Source of the DNA: Ga0077527 sp964533495
GTDB taxonomy: Bacteria > Pseudomonadota > Gammaproteobacteria > Burkholderiales > SG8-41
DNA: 64,000 nucleotides
Direction: 5' to 3'
Assembly (NCBI GenBank): GCA_964533495.1
Contig: CAZHJU010000006.1
Coordinates: 49,582-113,581, forward strand
Below are positions 26,371 through 35,472 of this stretch, piece after piece. A program made the position numbers and the translations under genes. Each line of letters opens with the position of its first letter. The first letter of the stretch is position 1. A model generated the notes under the pieces. It had not been told where the DNA came from. It did not search any database and was given only the letters and a program-made list of their open reading frames with translations.

Positions 26371-27951
26371 ATGCAACGACGCGAGATGTTGAAAATGATG
26401 GCCGCGTTGCCGGCGGCGGGCCTGCCGCTGGATGCGGTGCTGGCGGCGGCCGCGCTGCCCGTGGTGCCGGGAAAATCGGAACCTTTCGACTACGCCCGTC
26501 TCAAGGGCCGCGCGCGCGCGTTGTCGCAGGCGTCTCACGGGGCGCCGGACGAAACGATTCCGGAGTCCGTGGCACGCCTGGACTGGGACCAGTACCAGGC
26601 CATACGTTACCGCGACGACCACGCGCTGTGGGCGCAGGAGGGCCTGCGCTTCCAGATCAGGTTTTTCCACCTCGGCCTGTTTTTCAGGACGCCGGTGCAC
26701 ATTCACGTCGTGGAGGGCGGCAGGGCGCGCGAGATCGCCTATGACCCGGCCATGTTCGATTACGGCAAAAGCGGGCTGCAGCACGGGCACCTGCCCGTCG
26801 ATCTCGGCTTTGCCGGCTTCCGCGTCCATTACCACACCGATCCGGCGCGTGACCTCGCGGTGTTCCTCGGCGCCAGCTATTTCCGCGCCGTGGGCGAGGA
26901 GAAGCAGTACGGCCTGTCCGCGCGCGGCCTGGCGATCGACACCGGCCTGGCGCGCGCCGAGGAGTTTCCGGTGTTCAGGGCGTTCTGGATCGAGCGGCCG
27001 CCCCGGAATTCGTCGACGCTGATCGTGTACGCGCTGCTGGACTCGCCCAGCGTCAGCGGCGCCTACCGTTTCCTGATCCAGCCCGGAAAGAACATGGTCA
27101 TGGACGTCGACGCCGCGCTGTATCCGCGCAAGGCCATCGAGCGCCTGGGCATCGCGCCGCTGACCAGCATGTACCAGCACGGCGAGAACGACCGCCGCAT
27201 GGCGAACGACTGGCGGCCGGAGATCCACGATTCCGACGGGCTCGCGCTGTGGACCGGCGCCGGCGAGCGCATCTGGCGCCCGCTGGTGAATCCGGAGACG
27301 CTGCGCTTCAATGCCTATGCCGACGAAAACCCGCGCGGCTTCGGGCTGCTGCAGCGCGACCGCAATTTCGACCATTACCAGGACGATGGCGTGTTCTACG
27401 ACCGCCGGCCCAGCCTGTGGGTCGAACCCAAATCCGGATGGGGCAAGGGGTCGGTGCAGCTCGTGGAAATTCCCACCGTCGATGAAACCTTCGACAACAT
27501 CGTGGCGTTCTGGAACCCGGCCGAAAAGCCGCAGCCGGGGCAGGAACTGCTGTTCGCGTACCGGCTGCACTGGGGCGCGACGATGCCGCATGCGTCGCCG
27601 CTGGCCCATGTCGCGGCGACGCGCACCGGCATCGGCGGCGTCATCGGCCGCAAGCGCGAATATTATTCGGTGCGCTTCGCGGTCGATTTCGCCGGCGGCG
27701 GCCTGGCGGCGCTGGGCAAAAAGGCCAAGGTCGAACCGGTGATCGTCGCGTCGCGCGGCGACATCGAAATCACGTCGGCGCGGCCGCTGGACGCCCTCAA
27801 GGGTTACCGCGCGATGTTCGATCTGAAGCCGGTCGACGACAGCGTCGAGCCCGTCAACCTGCGGCTGTATCTGCGTTCGGGCGGCCGCGTGCTCAGCGAG
27901 ACCTGGCTGTACCAGTGGACGCCGCCGCCGCCTTCGCAGCGCCATTTCTGA
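26371..27951 (+). CDS. opgD: periplasmic glucan biosynthesis protein D
   Basis: This 526-residue paralogue of OpgG is Tat-exported (RREMLKMMAALPAAGLP). It carries the same fold landmarks: FLGASYFRAVGEEKQYGLSARGLAIDTG, RIWRPLVNPETLRFN and SVQLVEIPTVDETFDNIVAFWNP. OpgD controls glucan backbone length or branching in other proteobacteria. A GGAG site lies 12 nt before the ATG, longer than usual. Its location beside opgGH makes one locus of all three genes, unlike E. coli, where opgD is elsewhere. AT-rich repeat copy 4 lies 58 bp downstream. Confidence 0.92.
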   Translation: MQRREMLKMMAALPAAGLPLDAVLAAAALPVVPGKSEPFDYARLKGRARALSQASHGAPDETIPESVARLDWDQYQAIRYRDDHALWAQEGLRFQIRFFHLGLFFRTPVHIHVVEGGRAREIAYDPAMFDYGKSGLQHGHLPVDLGFAGFRVHYHTDPARDLAVFLGASYFRAVGEEKQYGLSARGLAIDTGLARAEEFPVFRAFWIERPPRNSSTLIVYALLDSPSVSGAYRFLIQPGKNMVMDVDAALYPRKAIERLGIAPLTSMYQHGENDRRMANDWRPEIHDSDGLALWTGAGERIWRPLVNPETLRFNAYADENPRGFGLLQRDRNFDHYQDDGVFYDRRPSLWVEPKSGWGKGSVQLVEIPTVDETFDNIVAFWNPAEKPQPGQELLFAYRLHWGATMPHASPLAHVAATRTGIGGVIGRKREYYSVRFAVDFAGGGLAALGKKAKVEPVIVASRGDIEITSARPLDALKGYRAMFDLKPVDDSVEPVNLRLYLRSGGRVLSETWLYQWTPPPPSQRHF

Positions 27952-28008
27952 GCGTCGGCCGGGCGCCGGCTGCATCGGGTTGGCAATGATTTCGGGGAAT
28001 TACAAAAT

Positions 28009-28034
28009 ATATAATAAAATCAAGTAGTTATAAT
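28009..28034 (+). repeat. AT-rich IHF-like repeat, copy 4
   Basis: The block contains AATCAAGTAGTTA, a full IHF-consensus match, and lies in the 143-bp gap between opgD and the thioesterase gene. Its left end is less well conserved than copy 3. Confidence 0.7.
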
Positions 28035-28094
28035 CATTCCCTCGGAGGATGGCCATCGTCGGGGAGCATCGCGGGCTCTTGTTACAATCGCTGT

Positions 28095-29099
28095 ATGAAT
28101 ACACACCACGACTCCGCCCGTCCCGCTGCGGCGCAGCATGCCGGTCACGACGAAAACACGCTCGCCGCCATCCGCAACCAGATCCTGCGCGGCATCGCGC
28201 TGAACCGCGAGCCCGGTTACCACTTCGCCGGCAATTTTCTCGATCTTTCCTATGACCACGTCGGCACCGATTACACCGCGCTGTCGGTGGATGTCGCGCC
28301 GCATTGCCGCGCCGCGGACGGGCAACTGAGCCTGTCGGGCTTCGCGATCCTCGTCGATCTCGCGATGGCCGGCGCGGTGCGCGCGGGGCTCGATGCGAAG
28401 ACGCGGCTGGCGACGGTCACGATGAATCTGCAATTCACCGGCGTGCCGGCCACCGGACGGCTGCACGCGCGCGGCGGCATGCACGGCTTCATCGAAGGCG
28501 CGGCCGGCAGGCAGGGCGTCAGCGCGGTGGCGGTCCGCAACGACGCCGGGCTGGTCTGCAACGGTTCGGCGACCTTCATGGTGCTGAAGCCGCCCAAGGG
28601 CGTGGAACTGCATCCGGTGCCGCACCGCCGCCGCGACGAGAATCCCACGCCGGAAATTCCCGGCGGCAGGCTGCGGCCCGACGAGAAAAAAGTGCTGGCG
28701 GCGGCGGACCTTTCGCTGGCGCATGTGCGCGCCCGCGGCGGCGCCTTTGTGCAGCATTTCTGGGGCGTGGAGGCGAAGCATGCGCCGGGCGCGGCGCAGG
28801 CCACCGTGAAAAACGGCCCGCACATCGGCAACCGCGTCGGCCACGTGCAGGGCGGCATCCTGCTCGGGCTGGCCGCGGAGACCGCGATCGCGGCGCTGAC
28901 GTCGCACTGGCGGCTCACGGCGATTTCCGCCTGGTACATCAGCCCCGGCGAGGGCCGCGCGCTGAAGATCCGCTCGAAGGTCGTGCACCACGGCCGGCTG
29001 GTCGCGGTGGTGCGCACGGAGGTCATCGGCAAGGGGGCGGATGGTGGGCGGCGCAAGGTCTTCGAGCTGATGACCACGCATGCGTACCGTGCGGAATAG
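28095..29099 (+). CDS. PaaI-type double-hotdog acyl-CoA thioesterase
   Basis: The 334 residues form two hotdog domains. The first (about 45-160) has GFAILVDLAMAGAVRAG and LATVTMNLQFTGVP. The second (about 200-330) has GGILLGLAAETAIAAL and LTAISAWYISPGEGRALKIRSKVV. Such proteins hydrolyse acyl-CoA thioesters, and the chain or aryl specificity cannot be read. TACAAT at 28083-28088 ends 6 bp before the ATG, which fits a leaderless message; no ribosome site is visible. Confidence 0.82.
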   Translation: MNTHHDSARPAAAQHAGHDENTLAAIRNQILRGIALNREPGYHFAGNFLDLSYDHVGTDYTALSVDVAPHCRAADGQLSLSGFAILVDLAMAGAVRAGLDAKTRLATVTMNLQFTGVPATGRLHARGGMHGFIEGAAGRQGVSAVAVRNDAGLVCNGSATFMVLKPPKGVELHPVPHRRRDENPTPEIPGGRLRPDEKKVLAAADLSLAHVRARGGAFVQHFWGVEAKHAPGAAQATVKNGPHIGNRVGHVQGGILLGLAAETAIAALTSHWRLTAISAWYISPGEGRALKIRSKVVHHGRLVAVVRTEVIGKGADGGRRKVFELMTTHAYRAE

Positions 29100-29159
29100 C
29101 ATGCGCCGCATTCCCCGCCCCCGGCCCCTCTACCCCGCTCCCGGTGTTTGAAACATAGA

Positions 29160-30263
29160 ATGGCGCTGCGCACGCTGTCGGGCAGGCACGCCGATCCGCG
29201 CAAGGGCCGCGGCGCGGGGATCAATCCCGAGGGGCGGTTCGAGCCCGCGCAGCGCGAGGCCTTCGACGACGGCTGGGCATCGGCGGCGCGGGAGGAAGAA
29301 CGCGCGCTGAAGACGGTGGTGACCGACGAGCGCGCGAAATCGATCATCGCCCGCAACGATTCGCCGGACATCCCGTTCACGCAGTCGGTCAATCCCTACC
29401 AGGGCTGCGAGCACGGCTGCATCTACTGCTACGCGCGACCCAGCCACGCCTACCGTAACCTGTCGCCGGGCATCGATTTCGAGACGCGTGTTTTTGCCAA
29501 GGTCAACGCGGCGGAACTGCTCAGGAAGGAATTGTCGAAGCCGGGCTACCGCTGCGAACTGATCGCGCTCGGCGCCAACACCGATCCCTACCAGCCGGCG
29601 GAGCGCGGACGGCGCATCACCCGCGGCATCCTCGAGGTCTGCGCCGAGTTCAACCAGCCGGTGGGCATCGTCACCAAGAACGCGCTGGTCGAGCGCGACA
29701 TCGACATCCTCGCGCCGATGGCGGCGAAGGGGCTGGCGGAAGTATTCGTTTCGGTGACTACGCTGGACCACGGGCTGGCGCGGCACATGGAGCCGCGCTG
29801 CACGGCGCCTTCGCGGCGCCTGCAGGCGGTGCGCGCGCTGGCGGCGGCCGGCATCCCGGCCGGCGTCATGGTGGCGCCGGTGGTGCCTTTCCTGAACGAC
29901 CACGAGATCGAGGCCATCGTCGCCGCGGCGGCGGAACACGGCGCGCGGCGCTGTGGCTACATCCTGATGCGCCTGCCGTACGAGGTGAAGACGCTGTTCC
30001 GCGAATGGCTGGAACGGCACTATCCGCTGAAGGCGGCACACGTGATGAGCCGCGTGCACGCGCTGCGCGGTGGCCGCGACAACGATCCGGCATTCGGCAG
30101 CCGCATGCGCGGCACGGGCGAGTTCGCAAAGCTGCTGGCGCAACGCTTCGGCGTGGCCTGCAGGAAGGCGGGCCTGAACCAGGCACGGCGCGGCGAGGGC
30201 GTGCGCGGCAACACGGCGTTGTTCCGCGTGCCGGGTGTGATGAGGCAGGGGGATTTGTTTTAA
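29160..30263 (+). CDS. PA0069-family radical SAM protein
   Basis: The 367-residue protein has a leading RKGRGAGINPEGRFE segment and the cluster motif CEHGCIYCYARPSH (C-x3-C-x2-C, near residues 86-93). Later landmarks are GANTDPYQPAERGRRITRGILEV and a C-terminal DUF-type part. This family (PA0069, Rv2578c) is widespread and unassigned, though it resembles spore photoproduct lyase. The ATG at 29160 is chosen over a TTG 12 bp upstream. Confidence 0.85.
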   Translation: MALRTLSGRHADPRKGRGAGINPEGRFEPAQREAFDDGWASAAREEERALKTVVTDERAKSIIARNDSPDIPFTQSVNPYQGCEHGCIYCYARPSHAYRNLSPGIDFETRVFAKVNAAELLRKELSKPGYRCELIALGANTDPYQPAERGRRITRGILEVCAEFNQPVGIVTKNALVERDIDILAPMAAKGLAEVFVSVTTLDHGLARHMEPRCTAPSRRLQAVRALAAAGIPAGVMVAPVVPFLNDHEIEAIVAAAAEHGARRCGYILMRLPYEVKTLFREWLERHYPLKAAHVMSRVHALRGGRDNDPAFGSRMRGTGEFAKLLAQRFGVACRKAGLNQARRGEGVRGNTALFRVPGVMRQGDLF

Positions 30264-30279
30264 GCTTGAAAGAAAATTC

Positions 30280-30398
30280 AAAAGCAGCCACAGAGGACAC
30301 AGAGAACTTCAAAAGCAAAAACTGAAAATATTTGCGATATGGGTCTCCATTACGGGTTTTCTCTGTGAGCTCTGTGCCCTCTGTGGCTAAAAGCTTTT
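30280..30398. repeat. inverted repeat of the CACAGAG type
   Basis: The left arm near 30285-30305 reads AGCCACAGAGGACACAGAG. The right arm near 30359-30388 carries the complement with an extra CTCTGTG unit. Such CACAGAGG repeats occur at gene ends in many environmental bacteria. It fills most of the 163-bp gap before the deacetylase-fold gene. Confidence 0.65.
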
Positions 30399-30426
30399 GA
30401 CGTTATTTTTTTTCGCAGGAGGTGGC

Positions 30427-31383
30427 ATGAAACACGAAGTGGCGCTGTACGTCGACGAGGCCCTGGGCAGTTACGGTTTTCCCGACGGCCATCCCTGGGG
30501 GCCTGACCGGCAGGACGCGTTCTGGCACGAGGCGACCGGACGGAAGCTCGACCAGTCGGCGGAGGTCTGCGGCTCGCGCGCGGCCTCGGTCGGGGAGATC
30601 AGCCGTTTCCACGACGAGGCGCACGTCGCCCGCGTGCACGAGCTGTCGGAGCAGGGCTACGGCCTGATCGATCACGGCGACACGCCGGCCTTTGCGGGCG
30701 TCTACGAGGCTTCGGCCCATGTCGTCGGCGCGGCCCTCGACGGGCTGCAGCGCATCATGGCGGGCGAGGCCCTGCGCACTTTTCAGCCGATCGGCGGCCT
30801 GCACCACGCGGCGCGCGACCGTGCCGCCGGTTTTTGCGTGTTCAACGACTGCGGCGTGGTCGTCGACACGCTGCGTTCCCAATACGGCGTGCGGCGCGTC
30901 GCCTACGTCGACATCGATGTGCACCACGGCGACGGGCTCTACTATCCGTACGAGTCCGATCCCGATTTCATCTACGCCGACCTCCACGAGGACGGACGCT
31001 TTCTCTATCCGGGCACCGGGGCGGAAACCGAGCGCGGCAAGGGCGCCGGCGCGGGGCTGAAGCTGAACATTCCGATGCAGCCGGGTTCGACCGATGCGCA
31101 GTTCATGAAGGCCTGGGAGCGCGTGGAGGAGCACCTGCGCGCGCACCGGCCGGAATTCATCGTGTTCCAGGCCGGCGCCGACAGCATCGCCGGCGATCCG
31201 CTGGCGCATCTGCAGTACACGCCGCAGGCGCACGCCCACGCCGCGCAGCGCCTGTGCGTGCTGGCCAATGAAATGTGCGGAGGCCGCATCATGGGTTTCG
31301 GCGGCGGCGGTTACAATCGCAGGAACCTCGCGCTCGGCTGGTGCGGCGTGCTGGACGCCTTCATCCGCGGGTCGGAAAAGTAG
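30427..31383 (+). CDS. histone deacetylase-fold (AcuC/acetylpolyamine-type) hydrolase
   Basis: The 318-residue protein has the HDAC landmarks GGLHHAARDRAAGFCVFND (paired histidines), YVDIDVHHGDGLYYPY (metal and charge relay) and FGGGGYNRRN at the end. Bacterial members deacetylate polyamines, acetoin-related substrates or proteins with a zinc ion. The ATG at 30427 has AGGAGG 6 nt upstream. It stands alone with a 151-bp gap before the mechanosensitive channel gene. Confidence 0.88.
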   Translation: MKHEVALYVDEALGSYGFPDGHPWGPDRQDAFWHEATGRKLDQSAEVCGSRAASVGEISRFHDEAHVARVHELSEQGYGLIDHGDTPAFAGVYEASAHVVGAALDGLQRIMAGEALRTFQPIGGLHHAARDRAAGFCVFNDCGVVVDTLRSQYGVRRVAYVDIDVHHGDGLYYPYESDPDFIYADLHEDGRFLYPGTGAETERGKGAGAGLKLNIPMQPGSTDAQFMKAWERVEEHLRAHRPEFIVFQAGADSIAGDPLAHLQYTPQAHAHAAQRLCVLANEMCGGRIMGFGGGGYNRRNLALGWCGVLDAFIRGSEK

Positions 31384-31534
31384 GGGGCGGCCTGCCGCAA
31401 TCCGCGGGAACCTCCCGCGGTGCCGGCTTGTCTGTCATGAGGGCGCACCGCGGCGCGGCGTGTCCGCGCGCCGCCTGCTCCCGTTCCGCAACGGCCTGCG
31501 GCGACGGGTCCGAAAACTCCGAGGAGAACAGACC

Positions 31535-32821
31535 GTGATCGACGGCTTTGAACGACTTTCCGAAATGCTGAGCGCATATCCCTGGGCCTACACCCTGCTT
31601 GCGCTGCTGCTGCTGTTGATGGCGGCCTGGCTGTCGAACTGGATCACCAAGCGCATTCTCGTGCGCGGCGCGTACCGGCTGCTGCGCGCGACGCCGCTCG
31701 GGCGGAACACGGATCTTTCGCAGCACGGCGTGATCCGCAGGCTCTCCAACGTGGTGCCGGCGGTGGTGTTGTCCGCCGGGGTCGCCGTGGTGCCTGACCT
31801 GCCGGATGCGCTGGTCGTCGTGGTGCGCAACGTCTGCGGCGCCTTCGTGGTACTGACGCTGGCCCTGGCAGTCGCCGCCGCGCTGGATGTCGCCAACGAC
31901 CTCTACCGCCGCCGGCCCGATGCCGCCAGCAAGCCGATCAAGGGTTACCTGCAGGTGGTGAAGATCGTGATTTTCGCGGTCGCCGCGATCCTGATGATCG
32001 CGACGCTGATCGACCGCTCGCCGCTGATCCTGCTCTCGGGCCTCGGCGCGATGGCCGCGGTGCTGATGCTGGTGTTTCAGGACACGCTGCTGTCGCTGGT
32101 GGCGAGCGTGCAGATCTCGTCGAACGACATGGTGCGCGTCGGCGACTGGATCGAGATGCCGCAGCTCAACGCCGACGGCAGCGTGATCGACATCGCGCTG
32201 CACACGGTGAAGGTGCAGAACTGGGACAAGACCATCACCACGATCCCGACCAAGCGCATGATCACCGAGTCCTTCAAGAACTGGCGCGGCATGAGCGAAT
32301 CCGGCGGGCGCCGCATCCAGCGCGCGCTGCTGATCGACCAGAACAGCGTGCGTTTCTTCAGCGCCGCCGAGCGCGAGCGCCTGCACCGCTTCGCGCTGCT
32401 GCGCGATTACCTCGCGGCGAAGGAGGAGGAGATCGGCGCCTGGAACGCGAAACTCGAGGCGCAGGGCCGCGATCCGGTCAACGCGCGGCGGCTGACCAAC
32501 CTCGGCACCTTCCGCGTCTATGTCGACAGCTACCTGCGCAGCCATCCCGGCATCCACCAGGGCATGACGACGATGGTGCGCCAGCGCAATCCGGGGCCCA
32601 CCGGCCTGCCGCTGGAGATCTGGTGCTTCACCAACACCACGGCCTGGGCCCAGTACGAGGCGATCCAGTCGGACATCTTCGACCACCTGCTGGCGATCAT
32701 TCCGGAATTCGGACTGCGCATTTTCCAGGAGCCCAGCGGCGCCGACATCCGCGGGCTGGGCGATGCGGCTAGAATGCCGCAGTCGCCGGACCGGCGGCCG
32801 GCCACCGGCAGCGCAGCCTGA
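31535..32821 (+). CDS. mechanosensitive ion channel (MscS superfamily, YbdG-like)
   Basis: The 428-residue protein has about five transmembrane helices. The pore-lining TM3 region is GLGAMAAVLMLVFQDTLLSLVASVQIS, and the beta domain follows with NDMVRVGDWIEMPQLNADGSVIDIALHTVKVQNWDKTITTIPTKRM. Length and topology fit E. coli YbdG (415 aa). It would gate on membrane tension during hypo-osmotic shock. The start is a GTG at 31535 behind GAGGAGAA. Confidence 0.88.
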   Translation: MIDGFERLSEMLSAYPWAYTLLALLLLLMAAWLSNWITKRILVRGAYRLLRATPLGRNTDLSQHGVIRRLSNVVPAVVLSAGVAVVPDLPDALVVVVRNVCGAFVVLTLALAVAAALDVANDLYRRRPDAASKPIKGYLQVVKIVIFAVAAILMIATLIDRSPLILLSGLGAMAAVLMLVFQDTLLSLVASVQISSNDMVRVGDWIEMPQLNADGSVIDIALHTVKVQNWDKTITTIPTKRMITESFKNWRGMSESGGRRIQRALLIDQNSVRFFSAAERERLHRFALLRDYLAAKEEEIGAWNAKLEAQGRDPVNARRLTNLGTFRVYVDSYLRSHPGIHQGMTTMVRQRNPGPTGLPLEIWCFTNTTAWAQYEAIQSDIFDHLLAIIPEFGLRIFQEPSGADIRGLGDAARMPQSPDRRPATGSAA

Positions 32822-32862
32822 CCAGCAGGGTTGCCCGGGCCGCATCTTGCAGCGGAACCCGG

Positions 32863-33876
32863 ATGAACCCGATCAGACTCAGCGTACTCGACCAGTCCCC
32901 GATCATCAGCGGCCACACGCCGCGGCAGGCGATAGAACAGACCCTGCGCCTCGCGCAGGCGGCGGAGCGGCTGGGGTATCACCGTTACTGGTGCGCCGAA
33001 CACCACTCGATCATGGCGCTGGCCGATCCCTGTCCGGAAATCCTGGTGACGCGGCTGGCGGCGGCGACGTCGACGATCCGCGTCGGCACCGGCGGCGTGC
33101 TGCTGCCTTATTACAGTCCGCTGAAAATCGCCGAGCAGTTCCGCATGCTCGAGGCGCTGTTCCCGGGGCGCATCGACCTCGGCATCGGCCGCGCGCCGGG
33201 CGGCGACCAGGCCACCGCGATGGCGATGGGGCAGGGCCGCTATCCCGCGGCCGACGATTTTCCGGAGCAGGTGCAGTACCTCGCGGCCTACCTCGACGAC
33301 GAATTGCCCAAGGGGCATCCCTTCGCGCAGGTGAAGGCGCAGCCCGCCGGCGACGGCAGCCCGCAGATCTGGCTGCTCGGTTCCTCGGATTACAGCGGCA
33401 CGCTGGCGGCGCAGTTCGGCCTGCGTTTCGCCTTTGCCCATTTCATCAGCGCGCGCGGCGGCGACGCGGTGACGCGCGATTTCAGGCGGCGTTACCAGCC
33501 TTCGGCGCGCGAGCCGCGGCCGCAGGCGCTGGTCTGCGTGTTCGCGATCTGCGCGGAGACGCAGGCGCAGGCCGAGCGGCTGGCGCAGAGCGTCGACCTG
33601 CGCCGGCTCAACATGGATTACGGCGTCAATGCGCCGGTGCCGACGCTGGAAGAGGCCGAACGCCATCCGTACACCGACGCCGACCGCGAGCGCATCGCGC
33701 ATCACCGCCGCCGCGTCGTGCTCGGCACGCCCGATGCCGTCAGGCAGCGATTGCTGGAGATTCAGGCGGCCTTCGAGGCCGACGAGCTGATGGTGATCAC
33801 CATCACCGGCGACTACGACACGCGGCTGCGCTCGTACGAACTGCTGGCCGATGTTTTCGGGCTCTGTCATCCCTAG
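32863..33876 (+). CDS. LLM-class flavin-dependent oxidoreductase
   Basis: The 337-residue TIM-barrel protein of the luciferase-like monooxygenase class opens MNPIRLSVLDQSPI. It has YWCAEHHSIMALADPCPEILVTRLAAATS and IRVGTGGVLLPYYSPLKIAEQFRMLEALFPGRIDLGIGRAPGGD, as in the YhbW/MsnO8 group. It probably uses FMN with NAD(P)H. The substrate is unknown. It lies 41 bp after the channel gene on the same strand. Confidence 0.88.
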   Translation: MNPIRLSVLDQSPIISGHTPRQAIEQTLRLAQAAERLGYHRYWCAEHHSIMALADPCPEILVTRLAAATSTIRVGTGGVLLPYYSPLKIAEQFRMLEALFPGRIDLGIGRAPGGDQATAMAMGQGRYPAADDFPEQVQYLAAYLDDELPKGHPFAQVKAQPAGDGSPQIWLLGSSDYSGTLAAQFGLRFAFAHFISARGGDAVTRDFRRRYQPSAREPRPQALVCVFAICAETQAQAERLAQSVDLRRLNMDYGVNAPVPTLEEAERHPYTDADRERIAHHRRRVVLGTPDAVRQRLLEIQAAFEADELMVITITGDYDTRLRSYELLADVFGLCHP

Positions 33877-33940
33877 CCCCGGCAGCGGCGTTACTGGAGG
33901 CATCGGGTTGCCGCGGCGCGTCCGTTGCCGGGAGATTCAC

Positions 33941-33972
33941 GATAAGTATTTGTTTTTATTAATTTTTTATTT
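33941..33972 (-). repeat. AT-rich IHF-like repeat, copy 5
   Basis: Read on the minus strand the core is AAACAAATACTTA, one base off the IHF consensus (A for T). It lies between the LLM gene and psiF, just upstream of the psiF ribosome site, so it may lie in the psiF 5' region. Confidence 0.7.
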
Positions 33973-33988
33973 CCGAGGGGGGAATGAC

Positions 33989-34363
33989 ATGAAACAACTG
34001 ATCGTGGCCGTGGCTTGCGCGCTGTTCGCGGTGTCCGCCGCCCATGCCCAGCAGGACGAGGCGAAGAAGGCGGCTCTGGCCGCCGAAAAGAAGGCGGCGC
34101 CGCAGGCGAAGAAGGCGCCCAGCGAAGCGCAGAAGAGGCAGCAGGCGCGGATGAAGGACTGCAACGACAAGGCCGAAGACAAATCCGGCGACGAGCGCAA
34201 GAAATTCATGAGCAGCTGCCTGAAGGGCGAAGCGTCCTCCGGCAAGGCGCCCACTGCCGCCCAGAAAAGGCAGCAGGAGCGCATGAAAGACTGCAACGTG
34301 AAGGCCGAGGGCAAATCGGGCGATGAGCGCAAGAAGTTCATGAGCAGCTGCCTGAAAGGCTAA
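33989..34363 (+). CDS. psiF: PsiF-repeat periplasmic protein
   Basis: The 124-residue protein has a signal peptide (LIVAVACALFAVSAAHA), a Lys/Ala-rich linker and two PsiF repeats of about 37 residues. Each carries QKRQQ.RMKDCN and GDERKKFMSSCLKG; the cysteines likely form disulfides. PsiF is phosphate-starvation-induced in E. coli, and its role is unknown. The start at 33989 has a strong AGGGG-type site. After the gene a GCCGCCGC/GCGGCGGC hairpin (about 34411-34428) precedes pcm. Confidence 0.85.
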   Translation: MKQLIVAVACALFAVSAAHAQQDEAKKAALAAEKKAAPQAKKAPSEAQKRQQARMKDCNDKAEDKSGDERKKFMSSCLKGEASSGKAPTAAQKRQQERMKDCNVKAEGKSGDERKKFMSSCLKG

Positions 34364-34458
34364 TGAGAGGCTGATGAGAAGCCGATGAGAGGCTGAACGT
34401 CCGCGATTCCGCCGCCGCATTGCGGCGGCGGGCGCCGCAGGGGCATACTGGAAACGGT

Positions 34459-35244
34459 ATGCCCCTTTTTCTTTTCATGCCGGCAGTGCGGCGCGCAGTT
34501 TCCGCTGCGGCTTGCGTCCGGGCGCTGTGCGCGGCCTGCCTGCTGTCGGGAGCGAGCATGGCCGCCGAAGCCGCAGACAATCCGGATGCGCGCCGCGCGC
34601 GCATGATCGCCGACGTCGAGCGGATGACGCGCGACACCGCGCAGGCCACCGGCCGCCCGGTGCTCGATGCGCGGGTGCTCGCGGCGCTGCGCAAGGTCGA
34701 GCGCCACCGTTACATGCCGCCCGCGGGCGCCGCGCAGGCCTACGAGAACCATGCACAGCCGATCGGTCACGGACAGACGATCTCGCAGCCCTTCATCGTC
34801 GCGCTGATGACGGACCTGCTGGATCTGCGGCCGGATCACCGGGTGCTCGAAGTCGGCACCGGCTCGGGTTATCAGGCCGCGGTGCTTGCGGAACTGGCGC
34901 GCGCGGTCTACACCGTCGAGATCGTCGAGCCGCTGGGCCGCGCCGCGGCGCGGGCGCTGCTCGCGGCGGGATACTGGAACGTGCATCCGCGCATCGGTGA
35001 CGGTTATGCCGGCTGGCCCGAACAGGCGCCGTTCGACGCGATCATGGTGACCGCCGCGGCGCCATACCTGCCGCAGCCGCTGGTCGACCAGCTGAAACCC
35101 GGCGGGCGGCTGGTGATTCCGCTCGGCGAACGCGGCGGCGCGCAGGTGCTGACTCTCGTCGAGAAGGACCCCCGCGGCAAGGTGTCGCAGCGGCGTGTGC
35201 TCGACGTGCGTTTCGTGCCGCTCACCCGCGCGCCAAGCCGCTGA
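34459..35244 (+). CDS. pcm: protein-L-isoaspartate O-methyltransferase, exported form
   Basis: The 261-residue protein has an N-terminal hydrophobic stretch (AACVRALCAACLLSGASMAAEA) suggesting export. The PCMT domain follows with YENHAQPIGHGQTISQPFIVALMTDLL, VLEVGTGSGYQAAVLAELA and FDAIMVTAAAPYLPQPLVDQL. It repairs isoaspartyl sites by SAM-dependent methylation. The periplasmic location is inferred from the leader, although SAM supply there is a puzzle. ATGs at 34459 and 34477 are both possible. Confidence 0.82.
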   Translation: MPLFLFMPAVRRAVSAAACVRALCAACLLSGASMAAEAADNPDARRARMIADVERMTRDTAQATGRPVLDARVLAALRKVERHRYMPPAGAAQAYENHAQPIGHGQTISQPFIVALMTDLLDLRPDHRVLEVGTGSGYQAAVLAELARAVYTVEIVEPLGRAAARALLAAGYWNVHPRIGDGYAGWPEQAPFDAIMVTAAAPYLPQPLVDQLKPGGRLVIPLGERGGAQVLTLVEKDPRGKVSQRRVLDVRFVPLTRAPSR

Positions 35245-35410
35245 CGGTCTCGCCGGAGGCAGTGCCGTGTTCTGCACCGCAGCATTCCGGGGCTGCGGCA
35301 CCAAAATAAAGCGATGCCGCAGGCAGCCGCACCGATAGATGGCGTTGCGTGACGGTTTTCCGGCCCTGTTTTTCCGGTTTTGCCCGCGGGCGCGGCGGAC
35401 TGGCGGCGCA

Positions 35411-35426
35411 TGGCACGGGGGTTGCT
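35411..35426 (+). promoter_or_regulatory. sigma-54 (-24/-12) promoter upstream of ybiB
   Basis: TGGCACGGGGGTTGCT matches the RpoN consensus TGGCACG-N4-TTGC(A/T) completely, with GG and GC 12 bp apart. Transcription would start near 35438, about 35 bp before the ybiB ATG. The 165 bp further upstream hold no gene and could hold enhancer sites, but no clear NtrC dyad was found. Confidence 0.7.
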
Positions 35427-35472
35427 CATGTCGAGCACAGGAACCATCGGTGTTCAACCGCAGGAGAGCCGC

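Noticed and set aside
34411..34428. GCCGCCGC hairpin after psiF as an intrinsic terminator
   Set aside because: The stem is good, but no T-run follows and it lies close to the pcm start.
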